Of a DNA stretch of 64,000 bases, positions 46,986 through 55,544 are shown piece after piece. Position numbers and translations under genes: made by a program. The DNA lies in contig OX439038.1 of the NCBI GenBank assembly GCA_949317995.1, forward strand, positions 38,507,113 to 38,571,112. Direction: 5' to 3'. The stretch comes from Acholoe squamosa (Eukaryota; Annelida; Polychaeta; Phyllodocida; Polynoidae). Under the pieces are notes generated by a model that was not told the origin of the DNA, ran no database searches, and saw nothing but the letters and a program-made list of their open reading frames with translations. The first letter of the stretch is position 1; each line of letters opens with the position of its first letter.

Positions 46986-47412
46986 ATGTTTAGTAAGATT
47001 CTGGACTCCCATAGACTAAAGCACTGTAAAGCATATTGTGATTATTTACGATATATGGGTTCGTATTTGCCAAAAAGTTATTTGACATTTCGACTGTATT
47101 ACCCCTCCTTCCGGCCTCATCACTCGGCGCAGGAATCTATATCCAGCATTTGAATTTTTTTTCCCACATACCTGATGTTTGCAGACCTCGTTAGCATAGA
47201 TTTCAATGGAGCCTGGTGGAGTTATTCACAGGAAAACATTGTTAGATATCCTATATGAATATGCCATGCCAAATTCCTCCATTTTCTTCGAAATAAATAA
47301 GAATCCATTGATTTTCCACATTGATACGATTCGGGACCCGCCCAGTCCGGCCATTCCTTGCTCGAAGCCCCATTTCCGGTTGGCAAGGGACTACTTGCGT
47401 CGTCTGCTAATT

Positions 47413-47769
47413 ATGGCTTCGTATAGAAATTCTACCCAAGAAGCAAGAAATAATGCTGTAAAGGTGCAAGCAGTAGATATTTTTTATGATGTACTCCCAG
47501 AAATGATTGCCAACATTTGTTTAGAAGTTATGGAGGAACAAGAAGCTGAAAATGACAGAGTTCTTCAAGATATGGGTATATTTGAGCTATTAGTAGCAGA
47601 CGAACCCCTGGAGGAACAGGTAGTCCCACCTGCTGTACAGGCCCCTCAAACACCACCTGAACCTATAATTACCCCAGAAGAAGAAGAAAATCAAGATGAG
47701 ATGGAAGAACTACATAGAGCTTATGTACTACATCGTAGAAATACAAACACAGTAAAAAAGACCGAGTCT
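47413..47769 (+). CDS. Exon 1 of the Crypton-type recombinase
   Basis: It encodes 119 residues beginning MASYRNSTQEA, then an acidic region and a proline-rich stretch ('VPPAVQAPQTPPEP'). It has no catalytic residue. The donor GTAAGT follows at 47770. The open frame extends upstream to an ATG at 47206, but 47270-47350 matches a repeat also found at 60465-60690. Confidence 0.75.
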
Positions 47770-50700
47770 GTAAGTGTAAACATTAGCCATTGCCACTTTG
47801 ACAGGTGGGCGGGACGGGGAGGAGATGCAGGTTGGGAGATTTGACTTTGGGAGAATTTACTTTGATCCAATTCGGTTTTCTTGCTATATCTCGTAAAATA
47901 ATGGCTGTAAATATTTTTTCTTAGGTTATGAGGAAAGTACATGGCTACTTTAGGGAGAATTTGCAAGAAAATAGGGATGTTCTGGATATTCCCCCGAAAA
48001 AACTTGCATCATTGATGTCAGCGTTTGTGCTGGGAGTGAGGAAGAAGCTGCCAAAATGCGTGACAATGGAGACTGCAACCGATGACCAAAAGTTCCATCA
48101 ACCCGACACCCTCACATCATATTATACTGGTGTGGCGAGGTAAAAATATGATGAATTGATGCTCTAAGATCCCCCCTACGATATTTCCCAAGCCCAAATA
48201 AAAATATGAAGCCTTACTATGTCAAATCTTACATTTTCTGATCGTCCCCAAAATGCTTCCAATACAAACTCTATGGCGCTACTCAGTCCTTCTACCGGTA
48301 CAGTCCCCATAGACTTATCATTACGTGAACAAAGCTAAAAGTAAATAATTTCTCCTGGGCTTAATATTTCGAATTTCTGGGTGGGGATGGCGCCAAATAT
48401 TAGTTTAACTATTCTAGTTTTTAGCCTCTTAAGGATTTTTAGGGGGTTGAAGCCTAAGATGTCAAAAAAAAAATAAAGCATTTTGATGTCTGGCCGTATC
48501 AGTCATTTCCATATACTTTCAATGCTAAAATAGGCCCATGTCGACCACAAGTAAATGAGCTGTCATTAAATAAATCCTGAATACTTTTTAATGGGAGTAC
48601 GATGGTAAACAAGTAAAATAACTCAAGTTTACTATGTATTAGTCTCAATGCTGAAAATTAGGCCTAACCCCCCAAAACAAAAATTATTCTGTAGGTGCGC
48701 CTTATAGCTGTCCCCATAGACTTATCATTACGTGAACAAAGCTAAAACTAAATAATTTCTCCTGGGCTTAATATTTTGAATTTCTGGGTGCGGATGGCGC
48801 CAAATATTAGTTTAACTATTCTAGTTTTTAGCCTCTTAAGGATTTTTAGGGGGTTGAAGCCTAAGATGTCAAAAAAAAAATAAAGCATTTTGATGTCTGG
48901 CCGTATCAGTCATTTCCATATACTTTCAATGCTAAAATAGGCCCATGTCGACCACAAGTAAATGAGCTGTCATTAAATAAATCCTGAATACTTTTTAATG
49001 GGAGTACGATGGTAAACAAGTAAAATAACTCAAGTTTACTATGTATTAGTCTCAGTGCTGAAAATTAGGCCTAACCCCCCAAAACAAAAATTATTCTGTA
49101 GGTGCGCCTTATAGCTGTCCCCATAGACTTATCATTACGTGAACAAAGCTAAAACTAAATAATTTCTCCTGGGCTTAATATTTCGAATTTCTGGGTGGGG
49201 ATTGCGCCAAATATTAGTTTAACTATTCTAGTTTTTAGCCTCTTAAGGATTTTTAGGGGGTTGAAGCCTAAAATGTCAAACAAAAAATAAAGCATTTTGA
49301 TGTCTGGCCGTATCAGTCATTTCCATACAGTGCTTCTACCGGTACAGTCCCCATAGACTTATCATTACGTGAACAAACCTAAAAGTAAATAATTTCTCCT
49401 GGGCTTAATATTTTGAATTTCTGGGTGGGGATTGCGCCAAATATTAGTTTAACTATTCTAGTTTTTAGCCTCTTAAGGATTTTTAGGGGGTTGAAGCCTA
49501 ACATGTCAAACAAAAAATAAAGCATTTTGATGTCTGGCCGTGACATTGCTCCCATAGAGATTGCACTGAGGCTCAGATCACCGGTACATTATTTGCAGTT
49601 TAAATTTTTATTTGAACCTTTTATAGGAAATTACACCACTCTCATGGTAGATTTCATCATTTTACAGTGCTTGGGGGGGTTATTTTTTTGTTTTTGTCAA
49701 AATTAAGCCGGAAAATTATTAAATTCGTTGCCTTGACCCAGATTTTCACCGATCAGCTGATCGCCTACACTTGCCATACATATAACTTAATCTCCGAGCA
49801 GATGTTTTATCTTAAGCATTGAAAGTATATGGAAATGACTGATACGGCCAGACATCAAAATGCTTTATTTTTTGTTTGACATTTTAGGCTTCAACCTCCT
49901 AAAAATCCTTAAGAGGCTAAAAACTAGAATAGTTAAACTAATATTTGGCGCAATCCCCACCCAGAAATTCGAAATATTAAGGTCAGGAGAAATTATTTAC
50001 TTTTAGGTTTGTTCACGTAATGATAAGTCTATGGGGACTGTACCGGTAGAAGGACTGAATGGAAGACTTGATATACGAATTTTTTTAAGCTAGTTAGGGA
50101 GTGGTCATTATTTATCAACAGGGGGGGGTGGTGGGTTTTCGCGCGGACGCGCGAAAATTTTTTACGCCCCCCCTCGACGGCAGTCAAAATTTTTTGCGCC
50201 CCCCCCGCCGGAGGCGCGGAGAGTTTTCGCGCCCCCTCTTTGATCTATAGTAGCGCGCGGGCTTTTTTGCTAAAAAGAGGGTGAATTTTTTTAGCCCCCC
50301 CCTCAAGAGGAGTCAAAATTTTTTTAGCCCCCCCCTCGGGAGGGGTCTAAAAATTTTACGCCCCCCCCTCAAACCCACCACCCCCCCCTGTTGATAAATA
50401 ATGACCACTCCCTTAGGGCTAGATCTCAGCACTGAGGTTAATACATTATAAACTTTAGTTATTTTACTTATTAGCCATCGTATTCCCATAAAAAAATATT
50501 CAGTGGTTAATTTTTTATTAGCCTTTTGGTTTTGGTCGACATAGGCCTTCTTTAGCATTGAAAGTATATGGAGAATATTTGGCCAGTACTCACTGTTGTA
50601 TGTCCATCGCTGTCGTTGCTCAGGCGTACCATCCAATGAATATCACACTAGATCCATTTGTCATATGAATATCTGCCTTGGAGGCCTGATCACTCATATT

Positions 50701-52105
50701 AATGGCACAATCACTCATATTTTTCAGATATTGCCGAGAAAACGACTATCCGGTGTGCCTTATCACAGACCCTCACTTCAGCCTCTTTAAGAAGGTACTC
50801 GAGACGAGGAGGACCGAACTCAAGGAAATGGGCCTCGGGAACAGACCGAATAAGGCAGTGCCACTGACTGCTGAGGATGAAGAACTATGCTGGCAGACTG
50901 GTGCCTTTGGATACAGGTGCCCGCGCACTCTACAGCACACTATTTTTTTTATTTTTTCCAATGCATTTGGTTGGCGAGGTCGGGATGAGCAGTGGGATAC
51001 AAAATGGAATGATCTGAAGCTCATCGATGAGGGGCTTCCGACAGAACACCTGCTGTGGAATGAAAGGGTCACCAAAACTCGCAAGGGTAAAGGGGCTCCG
51101 CGCCACTTTCAGCCCAAGTTGTGGCCTCTTGAAGATGAGGAACGATGCGGGGTGCGGATGTGGAAGTACCTCAACAAAAAGAGATCACCGGAACAGAAGG
51201 ACGAGGAGTGTCATTTATTTCTGACACCGAAATATAACGCCAACTGGGATATGAGGTATCCATACAAGACCTCCAATATGTCTGAGGGATCAATCGGCCA
51301 GATCATGCCGAAGGTAAAGGAGGCCGCCGGATTGACCAGTGCTATTAAGAATCATTCGGTTCGGTCCACCGCCATCACCAAACTACTCCACGCCGGTGTC
51401 CCTCCCACCATCATCTGCCAAATCACCGGCCACAAAAACGAGAACTCCATCAACAACTACGGTACAGCCAGTGTTGAGCAGCAGATGGACATGTGTTCCA
51501 TATTAGTCGGAGGAAAGAGATCTGCTCCTAATTCCTTTGGGAAAGGTCGATCGCTGTTGAAGAAACGCCCTTCTGCCGCTGCTGGTTCTGCCACAGACCT
51601 TGAGTCTGAGTCGGAGCTACAGGAAGAGCCGGAGCAAGCGTTTGAGCCTCCAGCTCCTGTCGTACAGCCTCTGGCTCCTGTCATACAGCCTCCAGCTCCT
51701 ATCGTACAGGCTCCGGCTCCTATCATACAGCCTCCAGCTCCTGTCGTACAGCCTCCGGGTCCTATCATACAGCCTCCAGCTCCTATCGTACAGGCTCCGG
51801 CTCCTGTCATACAGCCTCCAGCTCCTGTCGTACAGCCTCCGGGTCCTATCATACAGCCTCCAGCTCCTGTCATACAGCCTCCAGCCTTCATGGTGGATGC
51901 GATTCCAGCACCGGCACCAATCATCCTGCACCAGCCACACATCAGAGGCCAAGTTGGCCTCCAGGCCGCCAACAGAGGATTCCCACTTGACGTGGCCAGC
52001 ATGTTTGCTGGGGCCACCATCCAGGGTTCGGTCAATATTCACATCCATTATGGTGATGTTGCAAGTTCGGCTAGTACAAATACGCAGGTTAATAATAGCC
52101 AGTAA
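47413..52105 (+). CDS. Crypton-type tyrosine recombinase, three exons
   Basis: Exons 47413-47769, 47925-48139 and 50728-52105 join into a single open frame of 649 codons. Intron 1 starts GTAAGT and ends in TTTTTTCTTAG; intron 2 starts GTAAAA and ends in ATTTTTCAG; phases are 0 and 2. Residues 120-200 look like the N-terminal helical DNA-binding domain ('IPPKKLASLMSAFVLGVRK', then 'LTSYYTGVAR'). The catalytic domain carries Arg274 ('GWRGRDE'), a Lys near 307, His400-x-x-Arg403 ('NHSVRST'), His426 ('ITGHKNEN') and the nucleophile Tyr435 ('NNYG'). This is the Crypton/DUF3504 pattern, as in ZMYM2- or QRICH1-related proteins. Residues about 530-610 are a proline-rich repeat. In Cryptons the enzyme cuts and rejoins DNA through the Tyr. 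The start at 47413 is preferred over 47206 because the upstream DNA is a dispersed repeat. Whether it is a mobile element gene or a host-adopted gene is unresolved. Confidence 0.85.
47925..48139 (+). CDS. Exon 2 of the Crypton-type recombinase
   Basis: It runs from the acceptor TTTTTTCTTAG to the donor AG/GTAAAA, 215 nt (71 codons plus two bases). It encodes the helical N-terminal domain typical of the family, ending in 'DTLTSYYTGVA' with Arg split across the intron. The split codon AG+A restores Arg exactly, supporting the model. Confidence 0.8.
48284..50057. repeat. Repeat-built element in intron 2 (tandem units plus inverted end)
   Basis: A unit of about 410 bp starting (CAGTCCTTCTACCGGTA)CAGTCCCCATAGACTTATC occurs from 48284, about 48705 and about 49122 (truncated at about 220 bp), with a further copy from 49330. 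A copy in reverse orientation fills 49814-50057 and ends TACCGGTAGAAGGACTG, so the outer ends form a 20-bp or longer inverted repeat. No target duplication is obvious. Fragments of the unit (TTGAAAGTATATGGA, TAAGTAAAATAACT) also occur in the last part of the intron at 50440-50570. No ORF. Confidence 0.8.
50097..50412. mobile_element. Harbinger-like MITE, GGGAGTGGTCATT family (copy 2, in intron 2)
   Basis: Ends GGGAGTGGTCATTATTTATC are perfectly inverted, with TTA at 50094-50096 and 50413-50415. The interior alternates poly-C and poly-T/A blocks with GCGCGCGGGC and GCGCGGACGCGCG palindromes. It lies about 315 bp before the exon 3 acceptor and was copied, with the exon edge, into the element at 52420. 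Confidence 0.88.
50728..52105 (+). CDS. Exon 3 (terminal) of the Crypton-type recombinase
   Basis: It starts after ATTTTTCAG, completes the split Arg codon and runs to TAA at 52103-52105. It holds the whole catalytic domain, a proline-rich repeat tract and a C-terminal 'GATIQGSVNIHIHYG' strand-like motif often seen at the end of Crypton-related proteins. The first 32 bases are duplicated in inverted orientation at 52537-52568. Candidate polyadenylation signals are ATTAAA at 52334 and AATAAA at 52777, the latter inside the downstream inverted repeat. Confidence 0.88.
51640..51895 (+). repeat. 21-bp in-frame repeat coding for a proline-rich tract
   Basis: About twelve copies of a unit like CCTCCAGCTCCTGTCGTACAG encode PPAPVVQ with Val/Ile, Ala/Gly and Pro/Ala variants. 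The unit length keeps the frame. Higher-order units of 42 and 105 bp suggest stepwise duplication. This low-complexity linker follows the catalytic domain. Confidence 0.95.
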
Positions 52106-52419
52106 ATTTTTTGCCCGACTTATGCCAGTATCCGGAATTAAATAGGCAAGATCTGGACATTATTTGAGTAATCTGGCCTCCTAGCATAATGAATATTGGT
52201 ATTCACTTGACTGTCAAGTGTTGCAATAATCTTGTATGACTGATCTACGGTTGTTGCCATGCCCACATGGTGTAATATGGCATTTCTGTCTGCAAATGCA
52301 GATCACACTTGTAATGCATTTTGCCTCATATTGATTAAAAACTTGATGCATTCCACAATTGCGGTTCATTTGTGCTCTGTGACCTGAGGTCGTTCACTCT
52401 TATGTGTTTACTGTACTTA

Positions 52420-53200
52420 GGGAGTGGTCATTTATTATCAACAGGGGGGGGGTGGTGGGTTTGAGGGGGGGGGCGTAAAAAATTCTGACCCCTCTCGAGG
52501 GGGGGGCTAAAAAAATTTTGACCCCTCTTGAGGGGGGGCACACCGGATAGTCGTTTTCTCGGCAATATCTGAAAAATATGAGTGATTGTGCCATTAATAT
52601 GAGTGATCAGGCCTCCAAGGCAGATATTCATATGACAAATGGATCTAGTGTGATATTCATTGGATGGTACGCCTGAGCAACGACAGCGATGGACATACAA
52701 CAGTGAGTACTGGCCGAATATTCTCCATATACTTTCAATGCTAAAGAAGGCCTATGTCGACCAAAACCAAAAGGCTAATAAAAAATTAAACACTGAATAT
52801 TTTTTTATGGGAATACGATGGCTAATAAGTAAAATAACTAAAGTTTATAATGTATTAACCTCAGTGCTGAGATCTAGCCCTAAGGGAGTGGTCATTATTT
52901 ATCAACAGGGGGGGGTGGTGGGTTTGAGGGGGGGCGTAAAATTTTCAGACCCCTCCCGAGGGGGGGGCTAAAAAAATTTTGACCCCTCTTGAGGGGGGGG
53001 CTAAAAAAATTCACCCTCTTTTTAGCAAAAAAGCCCGCGCGCTACTATAGATCAAAGAGGGGCCGCGAAAACTCTCCGCGCCTCCGGCGGGGGGGGCACA
53101 AATTTTTTTTACTGCCGTCGAGGGGGGGGGCGTAAAAAATTTTCGCGCGTCCGCGCGAAAACCCACCACCCCCCCCTGTTGATAAATAATGACCACTCCC
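52420..53200. mobile_element. Composite GGGAGTGGTCATT MITE carrying a captured piece of the recombinase gene
   Basis: Outer ends are the family terminal repeats with TTA at 52417-52419 and 53201-53203. The first 117 bp are ordinary MITE end. From 52537 to 52883 it is the reverse complement of 50413-50759, both exactly 347 nt, containing the end of intron 2, the acceptor and 32 bases of exon 3. From 52884 to 53200 it is a near-identical inverted copy of the MITE at 50097-50412. The junction at about 52537 is within a G run followed by GC shared by donor and acceptor. This resembles gene capture by interrupted gap repair. Confidence 0.9.
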
Positions 53201-53597
53201 TTAGGAGTCTAATCTATTGAAACATCAGTTTGGCAAGTGTAGAAGCCACCAAGGTTAAGGGTCAACCTGAGCATCTACTCTCCCAGCAGATCATTAGGAC
53301 GCTATATTAGAACAAAGAGGAAATGTGATACGCACAAATATTAAAACGAAAATTCTGTTCTGTAAGTTCTTAAGCAGCTTTTTTGCAACCTAAATAAGAA
53401 TAACTAGTATAAAATAGTAATAAAAATGCGAGATAAAAGCTACTTTTGTGATTTTTGTGTACGGGACTACTTTTTCTGCGGAGTAGTCCTAACCAGAAGT
53501 AAATAACCAAGATGGCGGGACCTGCCCCAAAAGTTCAATTAAACAGTGAGTTTTTGTTTGATTTCATCGCTTCCCTGTGCCTAAACATGTAAAAATA

Positions 53598-53754
53598 AAT
53601 ATAGGAATGACAAATTTTGTGTATTGAATGTTTGTATTGACATCTCGAGCCGGTCACATTTCCCTCTCGTTCGTATAACTCACTCGAGGGAAATATGACC
53701 GGCTCTCGATGTCAATACAAACATTCAATACACAAAATTCGTCATTCCTATATA
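53598..53754. repeat. Long foldback hairpin
   Basis: ATAGGAATGAC-AATTTTGTGTATTGAATG...TTTGTATTGACATCTCGAGCCGGTCA on the left pairs almost base for base with the right arm ending GTCATTCCTATA. Arms are about 65-70 bp with a small loop around 53680. It lies directly before the right satellite array. The CTCGAG-type centre resembles the hairpins at 40341 and 60003. Confidence 0.88.
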
Positions 53755-53759
53755 CGTAT

Positions 53760-54082
53760 TTACCTACAATCTGTCAGCAATTAGTCAATATATAACAGAG
53801 AAATAGCCACTGATTCAATTGTGCATCCTGCCTTGACTGGTATTTGTCAAAATATGTCAGTATCTATGGACAATTTGTCAGCAATTAGTTGATATATATT
53901 AGTAATTATTCGCTATTTGTCAGCAATCAGTCAATACATGGTAGTAGTTACTTACATTTTATCAGCATTTAGTCACTTGCTCACTATTTATCAGCAATTA
54001 GTCTATATGTTAGTAATTGCTCACTATTTGTCAGCAATCATTCAATATATTAGTAATTACCCACAATTTGTCAGCAATTAGT

Positions 54083-54145
<63 letters not shown>

Positions 54146-54590
54146 TATTCACTCAAACTTTGTCAGCAATTAGTCAATATAAGTCAGTACTTAGTCACTC
54201 TATATCAGCAATTATCAATGCATGTCAGTATTTACTCACAATCTGTCAGCAAATAGTCAATATATAACAGAGAAATAGCCATTGATTCAATTGTGCATCC
54301 TGCCTTGACTGGTATTTGTCAAGATATGTCAGTATCTATGGATTATTTGTCAGCAATTAGTTAATATTGACACATATTGACTAATTGCTTAGAAAGAGTG
54401 AGTAATTACTGACATATATTGACTAATTTCTGGTAAATAGTAAGTAATTACTTACATATATTGACTAATTGCTGACAAAGTGAGTATCATTACTGACGTA
54501 TATCGACTAATTGCTGTTATATAGTGACTAATTACTAACATATATTGACTAATTGCTGACAAATAGTGAGCAATTACTAATCCGATCATA
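53760..54590. repeat. 42-bp satellite array (right) with an inverted end and a (TA)n tract
   Basis: It is the same dimeric 21+21-bp satellite as at 46340-46985, in plus orientation to about 54365. There it switches to the reverse orientation (TATTGACTAATTGCTGACA units) until about 54590. A block with GATTCAATTGTGCATCCTGC is present twice (about 53813 and 54285), giving a higher-order period of about 470 bp. A pure TA tract spans about 54085-54142. Confidence 0.9.
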
Positions 54591-55100
54591 AGTACATAAA
54601 TCTAGATGATACGACCGAGCAGCTATTACAGCAATGCTGTATTTCTATATCGATATATATTAAATGATCATAAATACATTAATCTAGATTAAAGAGTCAT
54701 GATAATGATCCTTGAGTCATGATAATGAGTATAGAGTCATGGGCGTCCTCGTAACATAGTCTATGACGTCATAGACGTGTGTGGTGTGGGTCGGACCGTG
54801 AAGGTTGCGTCACAGTGTCCTCCTTGTCCCCCACACTATAACGGATTGAGCTGGCACTCCTGGACATGGATCCACAAAACACACCTGTGTGAAGGTCTAT
54901 CTACCTCCCAGGTATGTGAAGGTCTATCTACCTCCCAGGTATAGGTGTGTATTGGTGCGTCTCGGGTAGGACTCATCCCTGGATTCATCAGCCAACAGAC
55001 TTACAACTGTCCTATGATAATAGGACATATAATACTACAATGTCGTATGAAGCTGCCACTGCTGCACCTGTCATTATGTATGCATTAATAACAGCTTGAT
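54591..55100. other. Non-coding stretch, no gene recognised
   Basis: AAATACAT(T/A)AATCTAGAT blocks, GAGTCATGATAATGA repeats (54687-54745) and a duplicated GTGAAGGTCTATCTACCTCCCAGGTAT (about 54889 and 54916). No gene features. Confidence 0.5.
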
Positions 55101-55542
55101 ACCCACACACCTTATTGCCCTTTGTCAGCTCTACACTATACACGTCTACAGTTGTATCCACACACCTTATTGCCCTTTGTTAGCTCTACACTATACACGT
55201 CTACAGTTGTACCCACACACCTTATTGCCCTTTGTCAGCTCTACACTATACACGTCTACAGTTGTACCCACACACCTTATTGCCCTTTGTCAACTCTACA
55301 CTATACACATCTACATTTGTACCCACACACCTTATTGCCCTTTGTCAGCTCTACACTATACAAGTCTACAGTTGTACCCACACACCTTATTGCCCTTTGT
55401 CAACTCTACACTATACACATCTACATTTGTACCCACACACCTTATTGCCCTTTGTCAGCTCTACACTATACAAGTCTACAGTTGTACCCACACACCTTAT
55501 TGCCCTTTGTTAGCTCTACACTATACACGTCTACAGTTGATT
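55101..55542 (+). repeat. 55-bp minisatellite, eight copies
   Basis: The unit ACCCACACACCTTATTGCCC then TTTGTCAGCTCTACACTATA then CACGTCTACAGTTGT repeats at exactly 55 bp from 55101 to about 55541. Two variants (CAACTC/CACATCTACATTTG and CAGCTC/CAAGTCTACAGTTG) alternate, suggesting a 110-bp duplication step. All three plus-strand frames stay open through the array; the resulting repetitive ORFs are artefacts. Confidence 0.95.
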
Positions 55543-55544
55543 AT

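Noticed and set aside
49550..49813. A separate gene or RNA between the forward and inverted units in intron 2
   Set aside because: It is AT-rich, stop-filled and has no RNA-gene promoter boxes that I can see.
51457..52048. Minus-strand and alternative-frame ORFs opposite the recombinase tail
   Set aside because: They are shadows of the 21-bp coding repeat in exon 3.
52400..53196. Minus- and plus-strand ORFs in the composite MITE as genes
   Set aside because: They derive from the inverted copy of intron 2/exon 3 and from C/G-rich MITE ends; no independent coding evidence.
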